Assembly (NCBI GenBank): GCA_035772405.1
Contig: JAYKKM010000204.1
Span: 671,501 to 735,500 of the forward strand
Direction: 5' to 3'
Length of the DNA: 64,000 nt
DNA from: Chrysogorgia sp. JL179-B06
Lineage: Eukaryota > Cnidaria > Anthozoa > Scleralcyonacea > Chrysogorgiidae
Part shown: positions 22,969-36,479 of the stretch, piece after piece
How the letters are laid out: every line of letters begins with the position of its first letter
Numbering within the stretch: the stretch's first letter is position 1
Notes under the pieces: generated by a model
What the model was told of the DNA's origin: nothing
What the model saw: only the letters and a program-made list of their open reading frames with translations
Databases searched by the model: none
Translations under genes and position numbers: made by a program

Positions 22969-23077
22969 TATACAATCAAAAACAACCCCAAAGGTTTATC
23001 AAAGCTGTTGGGGCACGAACAAAGAAAAACATAGCTGCTAACAAGATTTGACGCCATCCATGTATCTGTCCTTTAAT

Positions 23078-24714
<1,637 letters not shown>

Positions 24715-24884
24715 AAAATAGTTGAGAATAGTTTGTCACTGACTAGTTAAAAAAACGTACATACAACGTTTTTATAAAACTTTATTAAGACGTTTCGACC
24801 GAACAACTACGGTCTTCGTCGGTTAAAAATATATTGAAAGTCAAAACAGACTTAAATAGATCCAAGTTATGCTAATAGAATACA

Positions 24885-25182
24885 GTGTTAAAAAAGGGAC
24901 TTATAAACATCGGGAATTTCTATATGGTCATTATGAGCATTAGCATCCTTAACAGAATACCACGCTTCAAGAAACAAGCGTTGATGGTAATTGTCCGACT
25001 TATTCATGATGGCAATGTTATTGAAATCTGGACAATGATCCTTTTGTTCTACATGTTGAGCTATTTTTGAATATTTGTCAAGGTTCTTGACAGTTCTTTT
25101 GTGTTCGTTTATCCTAGTCTTCAAAGCTCTGCCGGTCTGTCCGTAATAAGTGAAGTCGCATTGAGAACAATCGATCTTGTAA
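24885..25182 (-). pseudogene. Second, inverted copy of the Penelope-like GIY-YIG C-terminus
   Basis: The minus frame encodes the same last 90-odd residues as the plus copy (TRINEHKRTVKNL through YKSLF). It stops being homologous at 25182, in the middle of the GIY-YIG domain (after the KIDCSQCD part). It is therefore a truncated, inactive arm. Confidence 0.85.
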
Positions 25183-25916
25183 CTGACAGATATTTAGATT
25201 ATGAATCACACCACCCTATACAACATAAACAATCCGTCGTCAATACTCTCCTTGATAGAGCAGAACGAATACCCTCTTCAAATTCCGGCAAACGTAAGGA
25301 GAGAAAACACGTCATTAAAGTATTAAGAGATAATGGGTACCCACTGAAATTTATCAAAAGATGTGACTCGAAAAGAAAATCTAACGCTGTTTCAAACAAT
25401 TCCAATGAACATGCCCACAACCCAAATGATAACAATATTACTTCCAACGAACGGTCATCGTTTGTCGTCCTACCATTCATCAAAGGCATCTCTGAAAAGA
25501 TAGCAAGAACGCTCAGAAGAGAAAATGTGAAAGTCAGCTACAAACCCGTCTATACACTTCACCAACAATTTCCAAAACCAAAGGATAAACAAAAGACTGA
25601 ACAAACAAAAGGTGTAATTTACAAGATCGATTGTTCTCAATGCGACTTCACTTATTACGGACAGACCGGCAGAGCTTTGAAGACTAGGATAAACGAACAC
25701 AAAAGAACTGTCAAGAACCTTGACAAATATTCAAAAATAGCTCAACATGTAGAACAAAAGGATCATTGTCCAGATTTCAATAACATTGCCATCATGAATA
25801 AGTCGGACAATTACCATCAACGCTTGTTTCTTGAAGCGTGGTATTCTGTTAAGGATGCTAATGCTCATAATGACCATATAGAAATTCCCGATGTTTATAA
25901 GTCCCTTTTTTAACAC
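25183..25916 (+). pseudogene. Penelope-like element C-terminal region with GIY-YIG endonuclease, 5' truncated
   Basis: The reading frame comes from a Penelope-like polyprotein. A linker (HHPIQHKQSVVNTLLDRAER, NGYPLKFIKRC) follows where the reverse transcriptase should be. Then comes a GIY-YIG nuclease domain: GVIYKIDCSQCDFTYYGQTG, with GRALKTRINEHKR and the HVEQKDHCPDF segment holding the Cys/His typical of Penelope endonucleases, to YKSLF and TAA at 25914-25916. The codons before 25183 that keep the frame open are antisense to the other arm and not part of the element. There is no reverse transcriptase, so this copy cannot move by itself. The ORF itself is undamaged. Confidence 0.85.
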
Positions 25917-26121
25917 TGTATTCTATTAGCATAACTTGGATCTATTTAAGTCTGTTTTGACTTTCAATATATTTTTAACCGACGAAGACCGTAGTTGTTC
26001 GGTCGAAACGTCTTAATAAAGTTTTATAAAAACGTTGTATGTACGTTTTTTTAACTAGTCAGTGACAAACTATTCTCAACTATTTTAAATTATGACAAAT
26101 CCTGGCTGCAATTTTAGCATT

Positions 26122-26757
<636 letters not shown>

Positions 26758-26811
26758 TGCTCACATTTCTTTTGATTCTTTTTTACTGATTTGATATCTT
26801 TATTATTTCCA

Positions 26812-26941
26812 GAAACTGACCAGAAGAACTATTGCATTGGAGAAGGCTAATTGGAATACCAAAAAACGAGGCAGAGTGGCTAAAGTTCTGGTGGATGATG
26901 CCGTGTCGAGTGAGAAATACAGCAAGAAACTTAATAAATAA
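26812..26941 (+). CDS. Possible terminal exon, product unknown
   Basis: After a good acceptor (ttatttccag) the frame reads KLTRRTIALEKANWNTKKRG, RVAKVLVDDAVSSEKYSKKL and stops at TAA, overlapping aataaagaataa, which could be a poly(A) signal. It is basic and lysine-rich. I found no upstream exon because microsatellites and the Penelope-like element occupy the space. Could be chance. Confidence 0.3.
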
Positions 26942-27406
26942 AGAATAATTAATAGATTTCTAGCAGAACAACCTTTAACACTTAATACGACATTGAGGGC
27001 AAGTCAAGCTGTAAGTTTGGATATGCCGACATCCGGAGATTTGTGCATTCAATGCAAGTACGCATGATTCACAAACCTTGGCTCCAATAAGACGACCAAG
27101 GAAAAACATTTAAACTCTACCTCCCACAGAATGTCAAGAACAATGTCAATACCAGATAGGTCTGTTTTTTTTTATTTTTTTATTTGTTTTCGTGTTTACA
27201 TACACAAGGCAAGACACAACAGGGATGTTCAGCCCTAGTCATGGTGTCTTACCCTAAGAATTAACAAACATACATAATACATTACATATATAACTATAAC
27301 ATTTACATATTACTATATCACAGCCTGTGATACGCTTATTATATCACTTATTACAACAAATACATTATACTAACACACACACTCACGTACGCACGCACAG
27401 TTAATA

Positions 27407-30400
27407 TTAACAACAAATACTGAAGTTCTGCGATTCAAGGTCTCTGACAGAATTACAATTTAAACATATTGAGCGCCAGGTAGATATAATATCAGCATTG
27501 AATGTGTTCTGGAGAGCGACAAAGTATCTTGATTTTAAATAATTTTTAAAGAGACTAGATTTGTTAATTTCTTTTGTTTGATCGGAGAGTGTGTTCCAAA
27601 GTCTAGATGATCTTATGAAAAAACTTTTTTGAAAATGTTTAGTCCGAGGTTTTGGTATTTTGAAATTATGTTTATTTGAATGCCTGAGATGGTTAACCGG
27701 TAGATTTGGAAGATAGTTAGATAAATCGATGTTGTATTTTCCATTTGAGCAACCATGAAGAAAAAGCAAGTCCTTAATTTCGTGCCAATATGAAAGCGGA
27801 AGAAGTTTGGTTTTTATTAGTCTGACTTTGTAATCGGCGGACAACTTTGGTATGCCAAGGATGTATGTTGTGGCTCGCCTTTGGACGCCCTCGATATCTC
27901 TCATTTGATTAATTGATTGGCCAGACCATATCTCACTAGCATAGTCAATATGAGGACGAACATGGGCCAGGTAAAGCAATCTCTTTGAACTAATGCTGAA
28001 TGACTTGGTATTTCGTTTCAATAGTCCAAGTATTCTGTTCGCTTTACTGACCGCATTGGACGTATGTGATTTCCACGTGAGATCAGAAGTCACCAACACT
28101 CCAAGATCTTTCTGGGTAGATGTAGAACCAAGGACGTGGCTACCCATCTTATAGTCAAAGCACACCGGGTTTTTCTTTCTTGTAATAGAAAGAGACTCGC
28201 ATTTGAGTTCATTGAATTTCAGAAACCATTTCTTACTCCAGTCATGCAGAAGTTTGAGATCGTTTTGTAGAGATATTGCATCAGCGGTTTGGTGGATGGT
28301 TCTATAGCACTTTGTGTCATCTGCATAGAGGAAAATGGAGCTGCTTTCTGAATTTATAGTGGGTAGTTCATTCACATAAATCGTAAATAGTAGAGGTCCT
28401 AAGATCGATCCTTGTGGTACACCGGATAAAACTGGGAGAGCGCTAGAAACTACACCATCAACTACAACGCTTTGAAATCGATTTGTTAGATAATTGGAGA
28501 ACCAAGTGGCAAGATTTCCACCAATACCATAGGCTCGTAATTTGTGGATGAGCAGCTTGTGGTTAACACTGTCGAAGGCTTTACTGAAGTCAAGGTATAC
28601 TATATCCGTTTGAAAACCTTTATCAAGTGCAGAACCAATATCGTGTAGAAAGCATAGAAGTTGCGTGACTGTTGATCGGCCTTTCAAAAAACCATGCTGA
28701 GCACTGTTGATCTTGGATGAAACATGCGGAAGTACGTTTAGAAACACACAGCGTTCAAGAACTTTAGATACGATGCTTAAAAGAGATATAGGTCGGTAGT
28801 TGGACACGAGTTCTTTATCATTTTTTTTATGAACGGGCACAACATGAGCAAGTTTCCACTGCGATGGTAAGCGTCCAAGTCTAAGGGATTTGTTGAACAA
28901 ACTACATAATGAAGGAGCGATTTCATTTGCGCATTCTTTTAGTATTCTTGCCGGAATCCCGTCAGGACCATGAGCTTTATTAGAATGAAGCTGACTCAAA
29001 ATTCCTGCAACTTGTTCGCTGGTTAGAATGATATCTTCTAAAGAAGCTACTCCAAAATCACTGTCTACACTAAAGTCAGGAATAGAAAGATCGTCGGCAG
29101 ACAAAGTAAAGGATGAGAAAAAGTAGTTGTTAAATGCTTCAGCTTTATCTTTTGGATCCTGGTACCGCAAGTTATTAGATTTTACAATGTTAGGAATCGA
29201 TCCAGATTTAGTGCGAGCTTTTAAATAAGACCAAAAACGTTTTGGATTATCTTTCAACGATCCGGAAATAGAATCAACATATTCTTTGTGTTTTTTCTTG
29301 ATTGCAGATTTTATCTGGCGACGAAGAGCACGGTACTTTTCCCAAATAGGGTGGATAGTGTTTCTAATATTACGGGATAGCGCTTTTTTCCTAGTAGAAT
29401 TCTTTAGATGAAGAAGATGTAGGATTTCTCCGTCGATCCAGGGAGGGTTGTTAACGTTTCTGATTTTTAACTTTGGGACATGATGCTCTACTGCGGTGAT
29501 AAAGAGATTGTACCAACACTGCCAGTTATCGTTAATGTCGTCGTTTTCAAGGCAAGAGTCAAAAGGTGTGTCTCTTAGTGACTTACGTAAACCATCGAAA
29601 TCAGCTCTCTTGTAACAATATACAAAACGGGCTCTTTTTGGTTGGTGTTTAGGTTTGACAATATAATCAAAAAGTAAAAGAGAATGATCTGTGTGGAACT
29701 GTAATTCATCCGGCGGCACCACCTGGACATTTGTGACATAATCAGGATAGTTGGTAATAATTAAATCAAGGATGCTTTCTTGTACGCTGTTAGTCTGACG
29801 TGTCGATGTTGATACCAATTGAGTTAAGTAGTAATCATGTAGTGTTTCACAAAATATAAATTCGTCAGATGTAGAAGATATTGTGGAAGGGGCGATCCAT
29901 TTAATCTTTGGGAAATTAAAGTCACCAAGAATAATAATCTTTTTATTACTTCGTAAGACATCAGTTTTACGTAAAAATATCGAGAATTCTTTGACGAAAT
30001 TATTTGAAGAGTCCGGAGGTCTGTAGAAGGCGGCTACAACAATATTGGATCTGTCTTTAATTTCAAGCTCAATGGCAACCATTTCAATATTTACTTCAAG
30101 ATCTAAGCGGCGGCGAGAAATACAGTTATTTTTAACAGCTAGTAATACACCACCACCCTTTCTTCCATCAAATCTGTCTTTGCGATAACAAGTGTAAGGT
30201 AGTTCAGCAACAATCTCACTATCTGATACGTGAGAACTTAACCATGTCTCGGTTACGGCAAATATATCCAAATCATTACGCCAAAGTAGTTGTTGTAGGT
30301 TAGCAAGTTTGTTGCACACTGATCGAGTATTAAGAAGACCACATGTGAGTAATTTTGAAGAAGGTACCGGATTGTTCAGCAAGACTGTATTTGTAGCAAA

Positions 30401-30820
30401 TATTGCAGGCGATTTCCGTTGAGTTGAATTCGTGGAGTTTTGAGAATGGATAGTTGAATGTTGATAAGTAGAGTAGTGAGATGAGTTTTTCGTCGTGTTT
30501 TCGTCGAAGGTAGGACCAGGATTAGATTCAACGTCACCAGACAATCTGATAAGAATTATCGACAAAGAGGCATGAAGAAAAATCCGACATCCAATAACAA
30601 GCTTGGCTTGGTTTGGCAGTGGTTGACGTGTAACACTTTTCTTGCAAGCGCGACCGTTGAAGATTTTTGGCGATGTAACATCTTTACTTACGAACAGAAG
30701 CTTCACATTAGTTTCATAATGTGATAATCCACTTATTAGTATAAAAAGGTAGAGAAAAAATAACAAATGTTGAGAGCTTACGATTCCACGAGTAACTGCC
30801 ATGATGGTGTAAAATGTCAA
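27407..30820 (-). CDS. LINE polyprotein: hydrophobic leader, 2A peptide, AP endonuclease, reverse transcriptase
   Basis: 1137 codons from ATG at 30820. Residues 16-33 (SQHLLFFLYLFILISGLS) form a signal-anchor-like hydrophobic stretch. Residues 95-103 (GDVESNPGP) are a perfect 2A motif, so ribosome skipping between Gly102 and Pro103 would release an N-terminal peptide of about 11 kDa. The endonuclease starts around residue 157 (CGLLNTRSVCNKL) with TETWLSS, AAFYRPP, ILGDFNFPKI and HTDHSLLLFD. The reverse transcriptase has NYRPISLLS, HGFLKGRST, YLDFSKAFDSVNHKLL, GVPQGSILGPLLF and the catalytic YADD. The C-terminal part is typical for CR1/L2-type elements (LAHVRPHIDYASEIW). All catalytic boxes are intact. 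2A sequences at the N-terminus of LINE proteins are known from trypanosomes and from several invertebrates, including sea urchin. Confidence 0.9.
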   Translation of the reverse strand: MTFYTIMAVTRGIVSSQHLLFFLYLFILISGLSHYETNVKLLFVSKDVTSPKIFNGRACKKSVTRQPLPNQAKLVIGCRIFLHASLSIILIRLSGDVESNPGPTFDENTTKNSSHYSTYQHSTIHSQNSTNSTQRKSPAIFATNTVLLNNPVPSSKLLTCGLLNTRSVCNKLANLQQLLWRNDLDIFAVTETWLSSHVSDSEIVAELPYTCYRKDRFDGRKGGGVLLAVKNNCISRRRLDLEVNIEMVAIELEIKDRSNIVVAAFYRPPDSSNNFVKEFSIFLRKTDVLRSNKKIIILGDFNFPKIKWIAPSTISSTSDEFIFCETLHDYYLTQLVSTSTRQTNSVQESILDLIITNYPDYVTNVQVVPPDELQFHTDHSLLLFDYIVKPKHQPKRARFVYCYKRADFDGLRKSLRDTPFDSCLENDDINDNWQCWYNLFITAVEHHVPKLKIRNVNNPPWIDGEILHLLHLKNSTRKKALSRNIRNTIHPIWEKYRALRRQIKSAIKKKHKEYVDSISGSLKDNPKRFWSYLKARTKSGSIPNIVKSNNLRYQDPKDKAEAFNNYFFSSFTLSADDLSIPDFSVDSDFGVASLEDIILTSEQVAGILSQLHSNKAHGPDGIPARILKECANEIAPSLCSLFNKSLRLGRLPSQWKLAHVVPVHKKNDKELVSNYRPISLLSIVSKVLERCVFLNVLPHVSSKINSAQHGFLKGRSTVTQLLCFLHDIGSALDKGFQTDIVYLDFSKAFDSVNHKLLIHKLRAYGIGGNLATWFSNYLTNRFQSVVVDGVVSSALPVLSGVPQGSILGPLLFTIYVNELPTINSESSSIFLYADDTKCYRTIHQTADAISLQNDLKLLHDWSKKWFLKFNELKCESLSITRKKNPVCFDYKMGSHVLGSTSTQKDLGVLVTSDLTWKSHTSNAVSKANRILGLLKRNTKSFSISSKRLLYLAHVRPHIDYASEIWSGQSINQMRDIEGVQRRATTYILGIPKLSADYKVRLIKTKLLPLSYWHEIKDLLFLHGCSNGKYNIDLSNYLPNLPVNHLRHSNKHNFKIPKPRTKHFQKSFFIRSSRLWNTLSDQTKEINKSSLFKNYLKSRYFVALQNTFNADIISTWRSICLNCNSVRDLESQNFSICC
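30512..30550 (-). other. 2A ribosome-skipping site
   Basis: The codons for IIRLSGDVESNPGP-type sequence lie here (core residues 95-103, 30538-30512). The D-(V/I)-E-x-N-P-G-P consensus is fully met, and the upstream hydrophobic helix (ASLSIILIRLS) is the usual 2A context. Confidence 0.88.
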
Positions 30821-30900
30821 AAGTAGAGTGATGGTAGTAATAAAGTACTAATTCCCGTGATCACAGTTGGTTGATGTCAATTAAATCCTCTAATTACTGC

Positions 30901-33470
30901 ACGCGCATGTAACAACGGATCGTTGGAACACGTGTGAAGGCGTAAGCAAACGTAGCGTGTATTGTTTGCTTGCGCGTGGATGATTAACCGTCTTGACCAA
31001 CCGTCTTAACCGTCTAAACCAACGGCGAAAATCCCAGTCGGTGACCAAGCAATTTCACAAAAAGTTCTTCCAGAGAAAAAGAAGGTCTTTAGAAAATTCC
31101 AAATAATCAAAGACAATAATCGCGTTTGTGACAACCGTCTTGTGTGGCCGCGAGCGTAAAACAATCAACAACGAACACGTATTTCCACTAAAATCTTTCT
31201 CAATGGTGAAGTTGATGATTAGTCCTTATCAAATTCCAAAAGAGGAAGACCTTACCCACGACTCTGCGTCATACCACGTCAAAAATACTAAAGGAAGAGT
31301 CTTAAATCCTGCTAAATTACGGAGCAAGGCAGTGCACGACCTGCACTCGTCACGTCACGCCACAGCTTCATTATTCTTGCCACAAGTGAGTTTTGTTCAC
31401 TTTTATTTTGGTTTGTTTCATCTGACTGCTTGTATCATCAACTGAGTTTTCATCAAGATCATCTCCCCCTTGATCAGAATCTGAAGTTTCATCACATGAT
31501 AGATACTCATCACAACATGCCCCACTGATTGATGAAATACTTTTTGTTAAAGTTTAGCAAGGTACATATACTTGCTTTTTAGGCAGTTGATTTATTCTGT
31601 TGCACATTGTATCTCTGTTCTTTTTTTCATGTGGTGTATACCAAATTTCGCTCGTTATCTTGCTGACATAGTGTGTGTGGACAAAAACAAGTGCTTCGTG
31701 CATTTAATATAAGGAAATTCCTTAATTAACTAAGACACGGTTTAGCGAGAAGATGGCAGTTGTTGTAAGAGGGTACTTAACACGCCCTAGCAGAATTTCC
31801 TGCCATTCGCATCAGTCAACTGTCAAGTGAAGACGTATATTTGGTAATTTATTATTTTTCTTCAAGGTAACAGTTTCGTTACTTGTTATTTTCAATACGT
31901 CTTCACTTGTATTTAGGAACTAACAGTTCCATCATGTTCTTTAACTTTGGTGTGGCAGAAGTGAAAGATAAAATAAATCAAATATTTGAGTTGGCACATC
32001 TAAAGAAGATGTTAAATCGTTTAATAATCCAATAGAATGGAGGTTGAAAGGACATGTTGTTACACAAGTGTTAGTCGTTATCTAAACAGTAACAGGATGG
32101 AAGACATAAAATTCCTATTCGTGAGCAAATATTTTCTTTATGTAAACAATAATTTTACACATTAATTTCATTAGTTATGAAGCAAGGTACCTAATTCATT
32201 AAGAAATTGCTCCCATCAATGTTTTCTATAACACTTTCTACAACTTGTTGATAAATAAATGGCTGTTCCAATGAGCTGTTTTGCACTGACTCCACATCCA
32301 GTCTGTTTCATTCATCAAACATAAGAAAGAAGAACCTTGAATGATTTGCTCCCAGTCAGACATTTCATCCTCATGAGACTGGTCATCCTCTGTAGTAAGC
32401 ACAACGTCATGGAAAATGGAAATACTTCCATCATCAACAGTGCATGTTTCTTTTGCCAAATGTCTACATATTTCATCAGATCATTGGAGATAAACATAAA
32501 GCAAACTAATAATTAGTGAGATGTGTAAAGTTAAATCATTTGCTATTTTTACAGTCAATCAGCAAACAGACTGAGGGAGAGGGAGAACTTGTCAAGGGAG
32601 CAATGACAGATCCGATATTCAAGGTGATTATGCAATGGTAAAGCAGTAAGAAACAAAAACGTGAAAAGGAATGAAAGTGCATGAGCTAATAATAAAGTTC
32701 TTCACAAATTAAAATAAAAAACCTTGTAGGAAATTAAATAAAAATGTTCATTGAGACCATGAGGATGTGTGGTGTATGTATGGTGGTGGCCCATGGGTGC
32801 CAATTGAAATATTCATTGTTTTTCTTTTTTATTTAAATAAATAAAAATATTTTAAAATCATTGAAATATAAAATCTTGGAAACACCATTTCCTGCAATTT
32901 GAGCGAATATTTTCAGCTCTTTTTATGGCAAATTTTACATAAAAATGAAGAATCGCATCAACATAATTTTTTATCAATTTCCCTCAGTTATATGTTGACT
33001 GAGAAATCTCATGTTTGTGGAGTCCTTTCTACAGTTTTTTTGTGCTCTAGAACCCAAATTACACAGAGCCTAGCTATCGGGATCTAGAGCTCACTAAATA
33101 GCATTTTATAATTTTCGTCGTTTTATTGGTTTAAACAACACTAGATTTCTTTCATTAATAAATAAATAAAAAAGTAAATAAATCGAGTGTTTTAACAACG
33201 GAAATTATCAGTCAAGCGCGATAGTTCTCGATCTAAATCATGTTCAAATATTTATCCAGGGCAATATCAACAGATTTTTGCATCTTCAAAAGAATGTTGC
33301 AAAAAAATTTATGAAATTATTGGGGGGCTGCAGCCTGCCCAGCCTCCCCCCGCACTTCCGACAGGCCTGAAGTACATAATTTAAATGTTCCAAGAAATAT
33401 TATTATTATTAGGTGGCCTCAGCCGGGCTAAAATAAATAACTGGTTTGCTACGGCATGAAGTATAGTATT
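30901..33470. other. Mostly non-coding; possible acidic exons on minus
   Basis: The minus strand has two open stretches with acidic, low-complexity content: about 31385-31555 (SISGACCDEYLSCDETSDSD..., DDLDENSVDD) and 32238-32460 (CTVDDGSISIF, SHEDEMSDWEQIIQG). They could be N-terminal exons of a transposase-type gene, but no core domain was found and junctions are not forced. An ORF at 31128-31445 on + has no recognisable features. The rest is AT-rich, with a terminal-repeat-like sequence at 33325-33370. Confidence 0.3.
33325..33370. mobile_element. Right end of a hAT-like element (partner not found)
   Basis: The sequence ggggggctgcagcctgccca...ccccgcacttccgacaggcctg ends in ccgacaggcctg, close to the common hAT-type terminus cagggccgtcgg. 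No matching left end was found within 1-2 kb to the left. Confidence 0.35.
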
Positions 33471-33482
33471 GAAGAAAGTGTA

Positions 33483-33715
33483 TTATTATTCTCATTCACA
33501 AAGCTGATGCCTTACATGCACATCTATTTCAAGTTGCTGGAAGGATAATAGCAAGTTCTATAGTGAATGGTTGCCATGCTTCCCTTCTTTCTCACCTACC
33601 AAGTCATTCTATTGAGGCTGTTTTAGATGTTGTTACAGTTGGCAATATTCCTGATATAGAAGTTTTGTATTGTGTTGAGCAGCTGTGGATGGGATATGAT
33701 AGATTCTGCTTAGAA
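33483..33715 (+). pseudogene. HECT-like domain exon fragment
   Basis: The + frame reads IHKADALHAHLFQVAGRIIA, SSIVNGCHASLLSHLPSHSI, EAVLDVVTVGNIPDIEVLYC and VEQLWMGYDRFCLEEHSCIDV. The FQVAGRIIASSIVNG segment followed by an acidic helix resembles the N-lobe of HECT domains in G2E3-like ubiquitin ligases that are amplified in cnidarians. No catalytic Cys region was found downstream, so this is at best one exon or a remnant. Family call from memory of the pattern; moderate doubt. Confidence 0.4.
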
Positions 33716-34133
33716 GAGCATTCTTGTATCGACGTTTGATAGAATTTGTCTCCTTAACAACATCTATCTTGCAATCGAAATTCTGTCGAACTCCAGCTAC
33801 AATGACAAGACACGCTCTCCAAAGCTTGAGTATCTTTGCTGTCATCATCCTTCTGTCTCAATTTTTCGACCAGGAAAGAACGAAGTATGATAGAAACTGT
33901 CTAGAAGAAGAAGAGTACCTTTGTGCAACTGGTGGAGTGAACTTACTCCATAACATGCATTTGGCTTTAAAATCTTCGAACCATCATATCTTAAGTCTAC
34001 AAAGCATGCCCAAAGTCGAAAGTTTGCATATTAATTAACCATAAACATTACATCTATAGCCATAAATGTGGAACGTTATATCTTTATAATAATCATTTTT
34101 CAGTGATACCAGCAAAGTGCATGGTTCTCATTT

Positions 34134-35560
34134 ATGGCAACCAATGCCTTTGTCTCTCAAAGAAACCCACGATCTACTACAGTAGTTCCACTGCAACTCG
34201 GAGATCACTTCTCGCAAGCGCCAGACAGACCAAAAAACACTAATGTCCATAAATCGATAGCTCCCAAATGTACTGTCTGCGAAAAAACCGTTGCTGAGAA
34301 CCACAAACGGTCTGCAAATTGCTCAAATTTAAAGTTGGATATAAAACATGTTTCTTCAACATCGCCTTCAACTTGGACCTGCCCGAAATGTGTACTCACT
34401 TTACTTCCCTTCCATAATGCAAGTATTAACTCTGACACCAACTCTGATACACTTTCTGTTGATGATAATATATGTGACCATCTTCATCCCTACGGGACAA
34501 AGCATCTGATCTCAAGATCATGCATATCAACACCCAGAGTATGGTTTCTACATTTGACAATCTGTTAGTTACTATGGAACGTTATGGTTTTGATGTCGAT
34601 ACCAAGCTATGTTCATGCATTCAATAATCACAACAATATCAGAGGTGGCGGTGTAGGATGTCAAATAATCCATAAAATATGAAAGAAGACTTGATATTGA
34701 AGCTCGTCATCCTGCGATGGAACATCTATGGGTAGAACTTCCCGTACGTAATAAAAATAGTAAACTTCTGCTTGGAACTATATACAGATCTGAAAAAATG
34801 TTGAACTACTCGAATTGGCTGGAAAACTTTGGGTCTGTCTTGTGCTATATAATTAGCTCCTGGGATGGAATGCTTTTACTAACTGGAGACTTCAATGTAG
34901 ATTTATTACAGACGTCCAAGACTACTATGAAGCAATACCATGATATACTTAATTCCCTGAACCTCCACCAGCTTGTTTTTACACCTACACAGACCAGTCG
35001 TCAATCAGTTACTCTAATTGATCACATCATTACTAATCTTCCTCAACGTGTGATGCACTGTGATGTGTGTCCGTGTCCTCTTTTCAGTGACCACGATGCA
35101 CCATATTGCACAGTCAATGTGCGCATTACAAAATTCTTCCCCAGGTATAAGTTTATATGTAACGAGCGGCAATTTAACAAGTAAGCTTTCACCCACCACT
35201 TTTCCAATGTTCCACTCAGCTTAGTATATGGTGTTGATGATCCAGACTCACAAGTCGATATATTAACCTCACTTATCACTGAATGTTTAGAGCGTCATGC
35301 ACCTCGGAAACGTATGAATATATCACGCCCACCAGCCTCTTGGAACGGAAATATTTACTGGAATGTATGAAAGCCTGTAATCACACAGATGAGAACGTTT
35401 GGGCCCACTACTGTGAGACAAAGAATCAACTCAAATCAATAATTAAGAAAATTAAAATTTCTACATCAAAGCGTTGTCTTCATCGAAGCCAAAAGAAGTG
35501 TGGAAAATCATTCACAGGATTCTCCACCCTAATCCACAACCGCTAAGATGTGATCCTGAT
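34134..35560 (+). pseudogene. Decayed LINE: zinc-finger head and AP endonuclease
   Basis: The first part (34134-34500) encodes a PHD-like Cys pattern (CTVCEKTV...CSNLKL...WTCPKCVLTL). After a frame change, 34510-34600 gives LKIMHINTQSMVSTFDNLLV, the start of a LINE endonuclease, and 34717-35184 gives its body (LLLGTIYRS, LLLTGDFNVDLL, SVTLIDHIITN, PLFSDHDAPYC). A third frame then carries the linker (RPPASWN at about 35325). At least three frame breaks and no reverse transcriptase: an inactive copy of a CR1/L2-type element different from the 27-31 kb one. Confidence 0.65.
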
Positions 35561-35778
35561 AAAAAACACACAAATTAAACATACAATTAATGATGCAAAT
35601 TGACTCCATTCCTGATGAATTCCTTTAAAGAGTTACATGCCCTCCTGGATTTTTGCATTCCAATTATTCCCCATGTGCACAAACTATCAGTTTAATCTTA
35701 CTTTCGACATGTGCCTATAATATCCTGATTACCTATGGACACCTTAAACAGATAAGTCCCAAAATTGACAGTTCACTG

Positions 35779-35969
35779 TGCATGATGAAAACGATAATTG
35801 TTTCAAGCTTTCAGAGTCCAGCAAACGCATGTGTACAGACCTTCCATTTTATTATCATACACTCAATGAAAGGTTCTGCAAGGAGGAAATGCCATCATTT
35901 GACACCATGCCAGAGGACAAAAAGAAACGAATGATGTACAACACCATCCTTTACGTCTTCACAGGCTAA
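35779..35969 (+). CDS. Small unrecognised ORF, possibly an exon
   Basis: The frame reads HDENDNCFKLSESSKRMCTD, LPFYYHTLNERFCKEEMPSF, DTMPEDKKKRMMYNTILYVF and stops. The composition is protein-like (balanced charges, low bias), but there is no known motif. It overlaps a longer, less plausible frame. Confidence 0.25.
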
Positions 35970-36139
35970 GAGTATATTGGTCCCTAGAAGGGCAATGTTA
36001 CACATTAGAAACAAGGGCAGCATATGGTAACGTCTTCACAATCCATACATGGGAATGCTACCAGTTCCAACCCATCTTGCATTCCCAAAAGCCCATGACA
36101 ATGAACATTAATTTTAGTGAACACTACTTGGTGGCTATG

Positions 36140-36215
36140 AGAGGATACAAACAAGTACTGTACAGTATAGAATATGAGAGGATACAAACAAGTACTGTAC
36201 AGTATAGAAGAATGA
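36140..36215. repeat. Short tandem duplication (about 44 bp)
   Basis: Two copies of gagaggatacaaacaagtac...agtatagaa in direct order. Confidence 0.7.
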
Positions 36216-36479
36216 ATATACCCCTTTGACAAAGATGAACGCATCAAGAGGATGGCGTCGAAGAGGGTCTTTCCACCTGGGAGACCAAGGAGGAAGCGTT
36301 CCAATTCAGCCTTTAAGAATCGCTTCTGCTTGGCTGTAAGCAGTGGAAAGGGATTGATTTTACAAAGATCGGATGCGTTGATCGATAGAGGGAATATGAA
36401 ACGTAGTTGGCAAAGTCTTGGGAGCGGCGACTCGATGCCTGATGTATCCACACTTTTTGCAAAATCGAAATAGTTCATC

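Larger units (their letters stand above)
27160..30900 (-). mobile_element. Near full-length non-LTR retrotransposon (CR1/L2-like) with 2A leader
   Basis: The minus-strand element has one long uninterrupted ORF (27407-30820), a short 5' UTR, and a 3' UTR of about 240 bp ending in an A-rich tail (T-rich run 27166-27190 on +). There is one EN-RT ORF with a 2A leader and no separate ORF1. Target duplications were not identified. The lack of stops or frameshifts over 3.4 kb suggests a young copy. Confidence 0.8.

Noticed and set aside
25101..25182. N-terminal 27 codons of the Penelope-like plus ORF
   Set aside because: They are antisense to the inverted arm, so not part of the protein.
31128..31445. 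105-codon ORF on +
   Set aside because: Lies next to the LINE 5' end, no motif, opposite strand has a better candidate exon.
36005..36478. 157-codon minus ORF and 73-codon plus ORF
   Set aside because: They overlap on opposite strands, the minus one runs through a tandem duplication, and neither shows a recognisable motif.
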